This document shows positions 16,524 to 25,781 of a stretch of 64,000 nt of DNA, in pieces. The translations under genes and the position numbers were made by a program. A model generated the notes under the pieces. The model searched no databases and was not told the origin of the DNA. It saw nothing but the letters and a program-made list of their open reading frames with translations. Positions within the stretch are counted from its first letter, which is position 1, and each line of letters begins with the position of its first letter. The DNA comes from Streptomyces sp. GESEQ-35 (GTDB lineage Bacteria; Actinomycetota; Actinomycetes; Streptomycetales; Streptomycetaceae), in the NCBI RefSeq assembly GCF_017948485.1, contig NZ_JAFFSX010000035.1:1-64000 (forward strand), in the 5' to 3' direction.

Positions 16524-16617
16524 TTCCTGCCTCTCGCGTTACCTCTCAGAATCGAAAACCTCGGAGGAAAACCTCCGATGGACATGTGAATGAGAAGCAG
16601 AGAAAAGAGGCCTGTTC

Positions 16618-17457
16618 ATGGCTACGTGGTTTGTCACCGGCGCTTCCCGCGGTATCGGCGCGGAAATCGCCCGTGCCGCTCTGGCCGGCGGTCACAATGT
16701 CGTGGTCGGCGTGCGGAACCCCGAGCGGGTGCCGGACGACCTGAAGAACTCCGACCACGTCTTCGCGGTCGCCCTGGACGTCACGGACAACGACAGCATC
16801 CCGCAGGCGGTCGAGGCCGCCGTGGACCGGTTCGGCGGCATCGACGTCCTGGTCAACAACGCCGGCCGCGGCCTGCTCGGCGCCCTGGAGGAGATCACCG
16901 ACGCGGAGGCCCGGTCACTGTTCGACCTCAACGTCTTCGGCCTCATCAACGTCACCCGCGCCGTGCTCCCCGTCATGCGCAAGCAGGGCTCCGGCAGGCT
17001 CGTGCACATCGGCTCCCGCTCCGGCTTCGAGGGCGAGCCCGGCGTCAGCCTCTACTCCGCCTCGAAGTTCGCCGTCGCCGGCATCAGCGAAGCACTCTCC
17101 GCCGAGATGGCCCCCTTCGGCATCCAGTCCGTGGTCGTCGAACCGGGCGTCTTCCGCACCGACTTCCTCGACTCCAGCTCGCTCTCCGTGGCCGCGAACC
17201 GTATCGCCGACTACGACGACACCCCCGCCCACGTGACGCTGGACTGGATCGACAAGGCCAACCACGCCCAGCTCGGCGACCCCGTCAAGGGCGCCGCCCT
17301 CATCGTCGAGGCCGCTTCCGCCGAGAAGCTGCCCACCCACCTCTACCTGGGCCGCGACACGCTTGAGCGGCTCGACGTCAAGTACCAGCAGGTGCAGGAC
17401 GACCTCGCCCCGTGGCGCGAGAAGTCCGCCGCCACCGCCCACGACGACGCCGCCTGA
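16618..17457 (+). CDS. Short-chain dehydrogenase/reductase (SDR)
   Basis: 279 residues. Classical SDR motifs: the cofactor loop TGASRGIG at residues 7-14, the NNAG motif at about 80-83, catalytic Ser in HIGSRSGFEG, and the YSASK catalytic Tyr/Lys at about 142-146. The N-terminal sequence MATWFVTGASRGIGAEIARA and the PGVFRTDFLD segment are like the NADP-dependent oxidoreductases that pair with MmyB-like regulators. Cytoplasmic, substrate unknown. It is divergent from the regulator at 15431 and followed by a clear terminator. Confidence 0.9.
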   Translation: MATWFVTGASRGIGAEIARAALAGGHNVVVGVRNPERVPDDLKNSDHVFAVALDVTDNDSIPQAVEAAVDRFGGIDVLVNNAGRGLLGALEEITDAEARSLFDLNVFGLINVTRAVLPVMRKQGSGRLVHIGSRSGFEGEPGVSLYSASKFAVAGISEALSAEMAPFGIQSVVVEPGVFRTDFLDSSSLSVAANRIADYDDTPAHVTLDWIDKANHAQLGDPVKGAALIVEAASAEKLPTHLYLGRDTLERLDVKYQQVQDDLAPWREKSAATAHDDAA

Positions 17458-17466
17458 CACACCACC

Positions 17467-17490
17467 GGGCGCCGCACCGACACGGCGCCC
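17467..17490 (+). terminator. Hairpin terminator after the SDR gene
   Basis: A perfect 8-bp inverted repeat GGGCGCCG / CGGCGCCC with an 8-base loop begins ten bases after the SDR stop. A 9-bp tandem repeat follows directly. Confidence 0.65.
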
Positions 17491-17526
17491 GCACCCTCCG
17501 CACCCTCCGCACCCTCCGCACCCTCC
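17491..17526. repeat. Tandem repeat, four copies of GCACCCTCC
   Basis: Four exact 9-bp units directly follow the SDR terminator stem. The strand bias (pyrimidine-rich on plus) could favour slippage or Rho-type loading. No function can be assigned. Confidence 0.8.
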
Positions 17527-17560
17527 GACCGTCGCCAAGCCGCTCGCACACGGCCGCGTG

Positions 17561-17602
17561 ATCCTGGGCAGCCGGTCCTGGCAGCCCAGGATTTCGTCCT
17601 GG
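17561..17602. promoter_or_regulatory. Cluster of TCCTGG/CCAGGA half-sites forming a hairpin
   Basis: Within 42 bases there are three TCCTGG (17562, 17576, 17597) and one CCAGGA (17586). Inverted arms ATCCTGGGC / GCCCAGGAT (17561-17569, 17584-17592) and the inner palindrome TCCTGG-CAGC-CCAGGA (17576-17591) are perfect. The half-sites equal those near the MmyB-like regulators. It may be an operator array, or a second terminator-like hairpin after the SDR gene. The remainder of 17603-18114 holds the LacI-type palindrome and no gene. Confidence 0.4.
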
Positions 17603-17672
17603 CCGCGGTGGTTGGCGGCGCCCCCGCATCGTGGCTTCAGATCGCGCGAATCAGTGGCCTCACGCCTTGGAT

Positions 17673-17686
17673 GTGAATCGATTCAC
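17673..17686. promoter_or_regulatory. LacI-type operator GTGAATCGATTCAC upstream of the rhamnosidase
   Basis: A perfect 14-bp palindrome with the central CG of LacI/GalR-family operators (compare TGAAnCGnTTCA-like sites). It is the only such site noticed before the alpha-L-rhamnosidase gene, 429 bases upstream of its ATG. No LacI-family regulator is encoded in the window, so the protein would act from elsewhere. The long distance implies a long leader or an upstream promoter. Confidence 0.5.
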
Positions 17687-18114
17687 CCATCACCCCGCCA
17701 AGCGATCACCGAAAGGCGTCAAGGGGTTACCCAGGGGCAATTGCATGCCTATCGCAGGCGGTTGCCGATTTGCACCAGGCAGCGACTTGGTCGTGCAGGC
17801 CCATTGACTTCACGAGGGCACCACCTCTAACTTCCGACGCACAGCCCTTCTGAAACCTTTCATGGCATCAGGGGATGTCGGCCCACTCGTGGTGAGGAGC
17901 TCCCATGTACCAGCCCGGTCCTGCCGTGGCGCCGCATCGACCACCGTGCCGTCCACGAAAGAGCTGCCGCGCCGATGGGCCCACTCGGCGTCGTACTCGA
18001 TCCCGAGCCGGTCGCCAGGATTCCGCCCTGGCGAGTCCCGCGCACTGACCCGGTCTCGTCAAACCCCCTTCTCTTTCTCCTTTCACGCTCCACCCACAAA
18101 GAGAGCGAAGCGCC

Positions 18115-21100
18115 ATGAGCCGAAGCTGGAACCGTCGTGTCTTCTTGCGCGCCGCCGTGACAACCGCGGCAGTCGGAGCATCGTCGGCGTACACCGCCGT
18201 GAACCGGGCCATGGCGAAAGCTCCTCACCGGGCCAGACCGAGAGCCGGGCGGCTGCGCGTCGAGCGGACCACGGTCGAGTACGCGGAGAACGTCCTGGGC
18301 ACGGACTCCACCGCTCCCTGTCTGAGCTGGGAGCTCGCCGCCGGCGGCCAGGGGGCACGGCAAAGCGCGTACCAGGTCCGCGTCGCAGCCGACCGCGGCG
18401 ACCTGAGCCGACGGCCGCTCTGGGACTCCGGCCGTGTCGACTCCGACCGCACGGTAGGGGTCCCGTACTCAGGTCCCGCGCTGCGCGACCGTACCCGCTA
18501 CCACTGGCAGGTCCGCGTCTGGGACGGGCATGGCCGCGCCTCAGCCTGGAGTGCCGTGCGCTGGTGGGAGACCGCGCTGCCCACCGACGGCTGGCAGGCC
18601 CGCTGGATCGGCGCGGACGCACCACCGGCGCCGCCCGGCCTCGATGGCGCCTCATGGATCTGGGCGCCGGGCCCGCCCGTTGGGAGCACACCGGTCGGAC
18701 CGCGCTGGTTCCGGGCCGCCCTCGAATTGCCTGCCGATGCTGCGGTCACGCAGGCACGAGTGACCGTCACGGCCGACGACGACTTCACGCTTCATCTCGG
18801 CGGGCAGCAGTTGCTGCACCAGCCGGAGCGCACGGACAGCTGGCGCACCGCTCACACGGCCGATGTCACCGAACAGGTACGTGCGGCGGGCCGGCGGATC
18901 GTCGTGGCTGTCGTCGCCACCAACCGCGGCAGCGACGTCAATCCGGCCGGGCTGTTGCTTCGGCTCGAGGTGGAGACGAGCGCAGGCCGCCATCAGCTCG
19001 TCACCGGAGAAGGATGGCGGGCCGCCGAAACGGAGCAGGAAGGATGGCAGCGGCCCGACCACGACGACGCCGCCTGGGCCGCGGCCACCATTCTTGCCCC
19101 GTACGGGGAGGGCCCATGGGGCCGAGGCGTCAGCATCGGCACACCGGAGCTGCCCGCGCCGCTGCTGCGCCGGGAGTTCACCGTACGCAAACCGATCGCG
19201 CGCGCCCGCCTGTACATCAGCGGACTGGCCTACTACGACGCGGAGATCAACGGCCGACGGGTGGGCCGACAAGTTCTCGACCCCGGGTTCACCGACTACG
19301 ACGAGACGGTCCTGTACGCAGTCCATGACGTCACGGAACAGATCGACCGTGGAGTCAACGCCCTCGGTGTCACCCTGGGTCGGGGCTTCTTCGGTATGAC
19401 CACTGCGAACGTGTGGAACTGGCACACTCCTCCCTGGCACGGGGAACCCCGGCTCCTCGCCCAGTTGGAGATCGACCACCCCGATGGCTCCCGCACCACC
19501 GTCGCCTCAGACCCCGACTGGCGGATCGCCGAGGGCCCGACTCTCACCAACTCCCTCTATGCCGGCGAGACCTACGACGCACGGCGCGCGCCCCGTGGCT
19601 GGACCCTGCCCGGCTTCGACGACCGCGACTGGCAGGCCGCCGGCGTGCAGAGTGCCCCGAAGGGAACCGTGCGTGCCCAGCCGCACGACCCGATCGAGAT
19701 CACCGAGACCATCCGTCCCACGGCCATCAGCGAGTTGCGGCCCGGCGTCTATGTCGTCGACATGGGCCGCACCCTGGCGGGCTGGACCCGGCTCACCGTC
19801 ACCGCCGACGCCGGGACCACGGTCCGGCTGGTGCACGGCGAGAAACTCAAGGACGACGGCAGCGTGCATGCCCAGACGGATCACGTTCCAGGGCGCTTCC
19901 AGACGGACGAATACGTGTGCGCAGGAACGGGTGAAGAGGTCTGGGAGCCCAGGTTCTCGTACAAGGGCTTTCGCTATGTCCAGGTCAGCGGGCTTCCACA
20001 GCGCCCTGCACCCAACCAGGTCCTCGGCAGGGTCGTGCACACCAGGGTCGATGAGGTCAGTGAGTTCCGCTGCTCGGAGCCGTTCTACGAACGGCTCGAC
20101 AACGCGATGCGGCGCACGATCCTCAACAACCTGCACGGTATCCCGACCGACACCCCGATGTACGAGAAGAACGGCTGGACCGGTGACGCCCAGCTGGGGG
20201 CGCCCGTCATGGCGTATGCGTTCGGGGTCCATCGCTTCCTGTCCAAGTGGCTCGGCGACCTCGCGGACAGCCAGCTCTCCGACGGCCATCTTCCGGTCAT
20301 CGTCCCCAGCGGCGGCTGGGGATACAACGAACTGGGGCCGTCGCCGGAGTGGACGACCGTCTATCCCTTCGTGATCCGGGAGATGTACCGGGTGTACGGG
20401 GACAGCCGTCTCGCCCGGATCCATTGGCCGACGCTCACTCGCTATCTCGACTGGGAGCTCTCCCGGCTGCACGACGGTCTCGCCGTCACCGCTCTGGGTG
20501 ACTTCCTGCCGCCCGGCTACGAGGGCCTTCCCCCGGAAGACACCCGGCTGACCGCCACCGCCTATCTCCACCGCGCACTCGTCCACACCGCGGAGATGGG
20601 CGAAGTCCTTGGTGAGAAGGCGACCGCGGACCGCTACCGTGCCGCGGCCAGGGACCTCAAGTCCGCCTTCAACACGGCCTTTCTCGACCCGGCGGCCGGC
20701 CACTACCGCACCAGCAAGGATCCCGGGTACCGGCAGACGAGCAACGCGATACCGCTCACCTTCGGTCTCGCCCCCGAGTCCGCTCGCGAGAGCGTCACCA
20801 AGAGCCTCGTCGACGACATCGTCTCTCGTGGCAACCACCTCAACACCGGTGCGCTGGGCACCAGCGTGCTGCTGCGGGCACTGACCGCCGAGGGACATCC
20901 GGAGGTCGCCCATGCCCTGGCCACCCAGCGAACCTACCCGAGCTGGGGGTACTGGTTCGACCAGGGCGCCGACACCATGTGGGAGATGTGGCAGCTCGAC
21001 TCACGCTCGCGCGACCACTACTTCCATGGCACGGTCGCGCAGTGGCTCCACGAGAATGTCGCCGGCCTGCGTCCTGGCGACGCGGGCTACCGCACCTTCA

Positions 21101-21381
21101 CCGTGCGCCCCGACGCTCGTACAGGAGTGGACTGGGCACGTACGTCGATCCGGACGGTGAGGGGCAGGGCTTCGGTCGACTGGGCAATCTCCGGTGACCG
21201 TCTGCGTCTTGCGGTCGAGGTGCCAGTGGGCGCGCAGGCCGAAGTACACGTGCCGGCAGCCCGGCGGGAGGACACGGCCGCGCCGGGCGGGGCGGAGTTC
21301 GTGCGGTCAGAATCCGGCCACGTGGTCTACCGCGTGCCACACGGCAAGTGGGAGTTCGTCGCGAAGGCCGAATCCGGCTGA
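18115..21381 (+). CDS. Tat-exported alpha-L-rhamnosidase, GH78
   Basis: 1088 residues. A twin-arginine leader (NRRVFLRAAVTTAAVGASSA, residues 4-23) indicates folded export. Then come a fibronectin-like N-terminal domain (VEYAENVLGTDSTAPCLSWE), carbohydrate-binding beta domains, an (alpha/alpha)6 barrel with the GH78 signature GIPTDTPMYEKNGWTGDAQL (general acid Glu in YEKNGW), and a C-terminal beta-sandwich (YRTFTVRPD). It inverts and releases terminal L-rhamnose from plant or bacterial polysaccharides and glycosides outside the cell. It is monocistronic with an upstream LacI-type palindrome at 17673 and a terminator hairpin after the stop. The ribosome site is weak (AGAGCGAAG). Confidence 0.93.
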   Translation: MSRSWNRRVFLRAAVTTAAVGASSAYTAVNRAMAKAPHRARPRAGRLRVERTTVEYAENVLGTDSTAPCLSWELAAGGQGARQSAYQVRVAADRGDLSRRPLWDSGRVDSDRTVGVPYSGPALRDRTRYHWQVRVWDGHGRASAWSAVRWWETALPTDGWQARWIGADAPPAPPGLDGASWIWAPGPPVGSTPVGPRWFRAALELPADAAVTQARVTVTADDDFTLHLGGQQLLHQPERTDSWRTAHTADVTEQVRAAGRRIVVAVVATNRGSDVNPAGLLLRLEVETSAGRHQLVTGEGWRAAETEQEGWQRPDHDDAAWAAATILAPYGEGPWGRGVSIGTPELPAPLLRREFTVRKPIARARLYISGLAYYDAEINGRRVGRQVLDPGFTDYDETVLYAVHDVTEQIDRGVNALGVTLGRGFFGMTTANVWNWHTPPWHGEPRLLAQLEIDHPDGSRTTVASDPDWRIAEGPTLTNSLYAGETYDARRAPRGWTLPGFDDRDWQAAGVQSAPKGTVRAQPHDPIEITETIRPTAISELRPGVYVVDMGRTLAGWTRLTVTADAGTTVRLVHGEKLKDDGSVHAQTDHVPGRFQTDEYVCAGTGEEVWEPRFSYKGFRYVQVSGLPQRPAPNQVLGRVVHTRVDEVSEFRCSEPFYERLDNAMRRTILNNLHGIPTDTPMYEKNGWTGDAQLGAPVMAYAFGVHRFLSKWLGDLADSQLSDGHLPVIVPSGGWGYNELGPSPEWTTVYPFVIREMYRVYGDSRLARIHWPTLTRYLDWELSRLHDGLAVTALGDFLPPGYEGLPPEDTRLTATAYLHRALVHTAEMGEVLGEKATADRYRAAARDLKSAFNTAFLDPAAGHYRTSKDPGYRQTSNAIPLTFGLAPESARESVTKSLVDDIVSRGNHLNTGALGTSVLLRALTAEGHPEVAHALATQRTYPSWGYWFDQGADTMWEMWQLDSRSRDHYFHGTVAQWLHENVAGLRPGDAGYRTFTVRPDARTGVDWARTSIRTVRGRASVDWAISGDRLRLAVEVPVGAQAEVHVPAARREDTAAPGGAEFVRSESGHVVYRVPHGKWEFVAKAESG

Positions 21382-21412
21382 CCGTGCGAGCCGCCGGAAC
21401 GACTCGAACCAG

Positions 21413-21441
21413 CCAACGGGTGTCCGAACAACGCCCGTTGG
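21413..21441 (+). terminator. Hairpin terminator after the rhamnosidase gene
   Basis: Perfect 8-bp arms CCAACGGG / CCCGTTGG with a 13-base loop, 32 bases after the stop. Confidence 0.55.
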
Positions 21442-21543
21442 GGCCGATGATTCACATGAGTCGAGCCTGGAGGAATAGCGTGGGTGTCCACGACTGGTGT
21501 TCGACGGTTTCGTGGTTCCCACCACGTACACACAGGAGCGTCC

Positions 21544-22359
21544 ATGACCAATGAGGCAGACAATTCCGCGCAGGAGGCGCTCGCCAAGATCGATACCTCC
21601 GTGCCACAGTCGGCTCGGATCTGGAACTACTGGTTGGGCGGCAAGGACAACTACGAAGTAGACCGTGTGGCCGGTGACGCGTTCCGCACGATCTTTCCAG
21701 GTATCGAGACCGGAGCCCGTGCCGCACGGTACTTCCTCGCCCGCGCCGTACGTCACCTGGCTGCCGAGGAGGGCATCCGGCAGTTCCTCGACATAGGCAC
21801 CGGGCTGCCCAATGTGGACAACACCCATCAGATCGCCCAGCGGGTGGCTCCTGAATGCCGGATCGTCTACGTCGACAACGATCCGTTGGTGCTGGCACAC
21901 GCCCGCGCGCTGCTCACCAGCACCCCGGAAGGTGTCACCAACTATGTCGACGCCGACCTGCGAGAGCCGAGCGCCATCGTCCGGGAAGCCGGGAAGACGC
22001 TGGACTTCGACCAGCCCGTCGCCCTCATGCTGATGGGCATCCTGGGCCACGTCGAGGACCACGAAGAGGCATGCTCGATCGTGCGGGAGCTGGTGGACGC
22101 CCTGCCCGCCGGCAGCTACCTCGTGCAATACGACAGCACCAACACCAGCAAGTCGTATGTCGAAGCCATCCAGCAGTACAACGAGGGCGGCTCGCTCCCG
22201 TACATCCTCCGCAGCCCCGAGCAGATCGCGCGCTACTTCGACGGTCTGGAACTGATCGAACCGGGCGTGGCTTCCTGCTCACGCTGGCGTCCCGACGCCG
22301 ATGCGTGGGGCCTGCCCGCGGAGGTGCATCAGTACGGCGGTGTCGCCCTCAAGCGCTGA
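21544..22359 (+). CDS. SAM-dependent methyltransferase, PF04672 (DUF574) family
   Basis: 271 residues from ATG 21544 behind AGGAG; a longer frame from 21484 lacks a ribosome site. The family's N-terminal signature is clear (SVPQSARIWNYWLGGKDNYE), followed by a Rossmann motif I FLDIGTGLPNVDNTHQ and the acidic loop VYVDNDPLVLAHARAL that holds the ribose. These proteins are highly expanded in Streptomyces; substrates are unknown. It converges on the DUF5753 XRE regulator at 22392, a neighbourhood often seen for this family. Confidence 0.9.
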   Translation: MTNEADNSAQEALAKIDTSVPQSARIWNYWLGGKDNYEVDRVAGDAFRTIFPGIETGARAARYFLARAVRHLAAEEGIRQFLDIGTGLPNVDNTHQIAQRVAPECRIVYVDNDPLVLAHARALLTSTPEGVTNYVDADLREPSAIVREAGKTLDFDQPVALMLMGILGHVEDHEEACSIVRELVDALPAGSYLVQYDSTNTSKSYVEAIQQYNEGGSLPYILRSPEQIARYFDGLELIEPGVASCSRWRPDADAWGLPAEVHQYGGVALKR

Positions 22360-22391
22360 GACCCGCCGACTCGACCGACCCAGATCCGGGA

Positions 22392-23297
22392 TCAGGTGTC
22401 CTGGAGGATGCGATGGAGGATCGTCGGAGTCTCGTCCGGCGATTCGGCCTCCACCACAAGGCGGTTCATGACATCCCAGTAGCACTCGATCTCGGTCGGC
22501 TTGTCGGGGTAGAGGGCAGTGGTGAGCTGTTCGAGGAAGACCATGTCGGGCAACTGACCACCGGGCAGGCGCAGGATGGTGACCGGACCGCCTTCCGCGG
22601 CGTAGCCGCCGGCGACGAACGGCATGACCTGGACGGTGACCTGCGGGAGTTGGCATATCTCGATGAGATGCCTGAGCTGGGCGCGCATCGTGCTGATGCC
22701 GCCCACCGGGCGACGCAACGCCGCCTCGTCTATCACGGCCCAGAACTGAGCCGCCGGCCGACGGTGCAGGATCCGCTGGCGCGCCATCCGTAACCCGACT
22801 CGCCGTTCGATCTCCTCCGCCCGAGCGCCCGGGTGGGCAAGCCGGATCGAGGCACGCGCATAGTCGGGGGTCTGAAGCAGGCCGGGAACGCGTTGGACCT
22901 CGAAGCAGCGGATGAGACTCGCTGCCTGTTCGGCTCCGAGGTAGGCCTGCATCCAGGTGGGCACCACGTCGTTGTAGTACCGCCACCAGGCGGGGGTGTT
23001 GGACTCTTCGGCCAGGGTCAGCAAGGTGGCACGTTCGGCCTCGTCCGTGACTCCGTAGAGGGTGAGCAGATCGGCCACGTCTCGCATTTTGAACCCGTGC
23101 CGGCCCCCCTCCAGCCGGCTGATCTTGGACCGGGAGGCACGGATGAGATGCCCCGCGGCCTCACGGCTGATCTGCTGTTCCTCGCGCAGTCTGCGCAGCC
23201 GTGCGCCCAGCACCAGGCGCGGCATCATCGGGCCGGCCGACCCGCCGTCCAGAACCCGGTTGTCGGACGGTGTATGTGCGGCCTCTTTGACGCCCAT
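22392..23297 (-). CDS. XRE-family regulator with DUF5753 domain
   Basis: 301 residues from ATG 23297, seven bases after GGAG; an ATG at 23303 is too close to that site. The N-terminal helix-turn-helix (LGARLRRLREEQQISREAAG, SRSKISRLEGGRHGFKMRDV) is followed by the DUF5753 domain (about 110-290), with the typical YLGAEQAASLIRCFEVQRVP, PGLLQTPDYA and LEQLTTALYPDKPTEI segments. This Streptomyces-expanded family is related to BldB/WhiJ-type developmental regulators and is often encoded beside a small DUF397 protein. None is seen here. The target is unknown. Confidence 0.9.
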   Translation of the reverse strand: MGVKEAAHTPSDNRVLDGGSAGPMMPRLVLGARLRRLREEQQISREAAGHLIRASRSKISRLEGGRHGFKMRDVADLLTLYGVTDEAERATLLTLAEESNTPAWWRYYNDVVPTWMQAYLGAEQAASLIRCFEVQRVPGLLQTPDYARASIRLAHPGARAEEIERRVGLRMARQRILHRRPAAQFWAVIDEAALRRPVGGISTMRAQLRHLIEICQLPQVTVQVMPFVAGGYAAEGGPVTILRLPGGQLPDMVFLEQLTTALYPDKPTEIECYWDVMNRLVVEAESPDETPTILHRILQDT

Positions 23298-23450
23298 CGG
23301 CATGCTCCCTGTGGTGAACGCAGCTCTGCACGTATGCAAGTGCTGCGGCCCAGCCATCCTAGGGGCTGACCGGTGCATGATCTCCAACTCGCAGGAATGA
23401 CCTTCGACTTCGACGGATCACGGGAGCGAGAAGGGCATGGTCCGCCCGCC

Positions 23451-23909
23451 CTAGGCGGGCAGATGGCGCGCGACCGAGTCGTTCAGTCGTCTGAGGTAGG
23501 CCGCCAGGCTCCGGAGGTCCTCGTCGGACCAGTCCGCCAACGCCTCGCCCAGCAGGTGTGAACGCCGGGCGGACGCTGTGGCGAGATGGCGCCGTCCTGC
23601 GTCGGTCAGCTCGACTCGACGGATCCGCTGATCAACCTCGTCCCGGACACGTACGACCAGGCAGTCCATCACCAACTGATCGACGACGCGCGTCGCGCGG
23701 GCACGATCGACCAGCAGCAGCGCTGCGACGTCGGACAGTTGAGGCGGTGGCGGGGAACTGGCCTCGATGAAGCGCAGCACCCGGTAATCGGTTGGTGAAA
23801 CGGTTCCTGGCAGCCTGTCCAGGAAGCGCTCCCGGACCAGGGGTCCGTAGAACCCGTATCGGCCATGGCGCAGTTCCTGCATCGCGTGGTCCAGCCCTCG
23901 CACACTCAT
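23451..23909 (-). CDS. MarR-family transcriptional regulator
   Basis: 152 residues from ATG 23909 (MSVRGLDHAMQELRHGRYGF); the frame continues upstream but as low-complexity antisense of the phosphatase leader. The winged-helix core reads PTDYRVLRFIEASSPPPPQL, SDVAALLLVDRARATRVVDQ, and the wing VRVRDEVDQRIRRVELTDAG. It binds DNA as a dimer and is typically released by phenolic ligands or oxidation. It is divergent from the purple acid phosphatase at 24086 with about 175 bases between. Confidence 0.85.
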   Translation of the reverse strand: MSVRGLDHAMQELRHGRYGFYGPLVRERFLDRLPGTVSPTDYRVLRFIEASSPPPPQLSDVAALLLVDRARATRVVDQLVMDCLVVRVRDEVDQRIRRVELTDAGRRHLATASARRSHLLGEALADWSDEDLRSLAAYLRRLNDSVARHLPA

Positions 23910-24085
23910 CGCTCGCTCGTCCACGCGGCCAGCCTGGTGCCTGCCGCGTGAACACCACAACCGTCCCAGCCGCCGAAATGGTTGTCCGGGTTCGTGTTCA
24001 CGTCGATTGCCGGTAGCGGTCCTTGCCGGAGTGTTCACAACTGGCCGGTGTCGGCCGGATATCAGGGCGTGGGACGTTCCCTCAC

Positions 24086-25753
24086 ATGACGACGACATCG
24101 GCAGGCGGCGATCACTCCGCCGACAGTGCGACGCGTGAGTCCGGACAGCGAGCGGGGGCCCAGGGGCGAGGCGAGCGTCCTGGCGTGAGCCGACGCGCTC
24201 TGCTGGGAGCGGCAGGTGCGGCGGCGGGAGCCACCACCCTCGTCGATTCGAGGCCGGCGGCAGCATCTCCCGCTCTGTGGGTCCGGCCAGAGGGGTCGGG
24301 CATGCCGCCCGTGAGCGGCCTTCATCTACAGTTCGGCGCCGACGCCTCACGCGAGGTCGTCGTGTCGTGGCAGACACCGGTGCCCGTGCGACGGCCACGG
24401 GTTCTGCTCGGCACGCCGACCCACGGGCCTGGCAACGAGACCGACGCGCAGACCTCCTTCTACCAAGACGCCCAGTCCGGCCGGACGATCTACGTTCACC
24501 ACGCCCGGCTGGAGCGACTGCGGCCCGGCACCGACTACGTCTACGCCGCGGTCCACGACGGGGCGACGCCCGAACCGGGATCCTTCCGCACGGGGCCGAG
24601 CGGCAGGGCGCCCTTCACCTTCACCAGCTTCGGCGACCAGGGCACCCCCACGGTCGGGAAGTTGGACGGGCCCATGCCGCCGAAGATCACCGCGAAGCTC
24701 ACCTACCTCAACGACAATCTCGGCTCGCCGTACGCCAACGACGTGACCACCGCAGTCGAACGGATCGCTCCGCTCTTCCATCTCGTCAACGGCGACCTGT
24801 GCTACGCCAATCTCGCCACCGACCGCCTCCGCACCTGGGCGGACTGGTTCGAGATGACGAGCCGGTCGGCCCGTTTCCGGCCCTGGATGCCGGCGGCCGG
24901 CAACCACGAGAACGAGCTGGGCAACGGGCCGATCGGATTCGGCGCCTACCAGACGTACTTCTCGCTGCCCGGCCACGGAGGTGATCCTGAGACCCGAGGG
25001 CTGTGGTACGCGTTCACCGTCGGCTCGGTGCGTGTCGTGAGTCTGGCCAACGACGACGTGGCCCTCCAGGACGGCGGCAACTCCTACGTCCGCGGCTACT
25101 CCGGCGGAGCCCAGCGCCGCTGGCTGGAGGCCGAACTCGCCCGCACCCGCGCCGACGACGACATCGACTGGATCGTCGTGGTCATGCACCAGGTCGTCAT
25201 CTCCACCGCCGACCACCCCGGCAACGGCGCCGATCTCGGCATCCGCCAGGAATGGCTGCCGCTGTTCGACGAGTACGGCGTCGACGTGGTCGTCTGCGGT
25301 CACGAGCACCACTACGAACGATCACACCCGATCCGCGGTCACCAACCCAACGACACCATGACGCCCGACCCGGCGGCCACCCGCACCGACCTCGTCGACA
25401 CCACCGGCGGAACCGTCCACATGGTGATCGGGGGCGGAGGCACCTCGATCCCCTCGATGGACGTCCTGTTCGACATTCCCCAGTGCAACGTCATCACGGG
25501 TGTCGGACCCGCGGGTGCCAACGGCAAGAAGTCCCCGGTCCATCTGACGGAGCCGGCGCCGTGGTCGGCGGTTCGCGACCGCGTCAACCCCTATGGCTTC
25601 GTCGCCTTCACCGTCGACCCGGGCATCCGGCCCGGTGGCCGCACCACGATGGCGGTCACGTACTACGCCGTCACCGGTCTCTACGGCCAGGTCGAGGCGG
25701 TCGACACCTTCACGCTTCAGCGGGCGCGCAGTGACGGTACGAAGACGCGCTGA
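24086..25753 (+). CDS. Tat-exported purple acid phosphatase-like metallophosphoesterase
   Basis: 555 residues from ATG 24086; an in-frame ATG at 24023 is an alternative. A Tat leader (SRRALLGAAGAAAGATTLVD) precedes a fibronectin-III-like N-terminal domain (LHLQFGADASREVVVSWQTP) and the metallophosphoesterase domain. The binuclear centre ligands are seen in order: FGDQGT, NGDLCYAN, AAGNHENE, VVMHQVV and CGHEHHYERS. The Tyr in DLCYAN is the Fe(III)-binding tyrosine that gives purple phosphatases their colour. It releases phosphate from organic esters at acid pH outside the cell. No Pho box was recognised. A hairpin terminator directly follows. Confidence 0.92.
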   Translation: MTTTSAGGDHSADSATRESGQRAGAQGRGERPGVSRRALLGAAGAAAGATTLVDSRPAAASPALWVRPEGSGMPPVSGLHLQFGADASREVVVSWQTPVPVRRPRVLLGTPTHGPGNETDAQTSFYQDAQSGRTIYVHHARLERLRPGTDYVYAAVHDGATPEPGSFRTGPSGRAPFTFTSFGDQGTPTVGKLDGPMPPKITAKLTYLNDNLGSPYANDVTTAVERIAPLFHLVNGDLCYANLATDRLRTWADWFEMTSRSARFRPWMPAAGNHENELGNGPIGFGAYQTYFSLPGHGGDPETRGLWYAFTVGSVRVVSLANDDVALQDGGNSYVRGYSGGAQRRWLEAELARTRADDDIDWIVVVMHQVVISTADHPGNGADLGIRQEWLPLFDEYGVDVVVCGHEHHYERSHPIRGHQPNDTMTPDPAATRTDLVDTTGGTVHMVIGGGGTSIPSMDVLFDIPQCNVITGVGPAGANGKKSPVHLTEPAPWSAVRDRVNPYGFVAFTVDPGIRPGGRTTMAVTYYAVTGLYGQVEAVDTFTLQRARSDGTKTR

Positions 25754-25755
25754 GT

Positions 25756-25781
25756 CCCGCGCCGGCTACCGCCGGTGCGGG
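25756..25781 (+). terminator. Hairpin terminator after the purple acid phosphatase gene
   Basis: 11-bp stem CCCGCGCCGGC / GCCGGTGCGGG (one G-U pair in RNA) with a TACC loop, two bases past the stop. It overlaps the 3' end of the LysR remnant on the other strand. Confidence 0.65.

Noticed and set aside
17862..19328. 488-codon plus-strand frame at the rhamnosidase start
   Set aside because: Overlaps the GH78 gene in another frame and is Arg/Pro-rich without domains.
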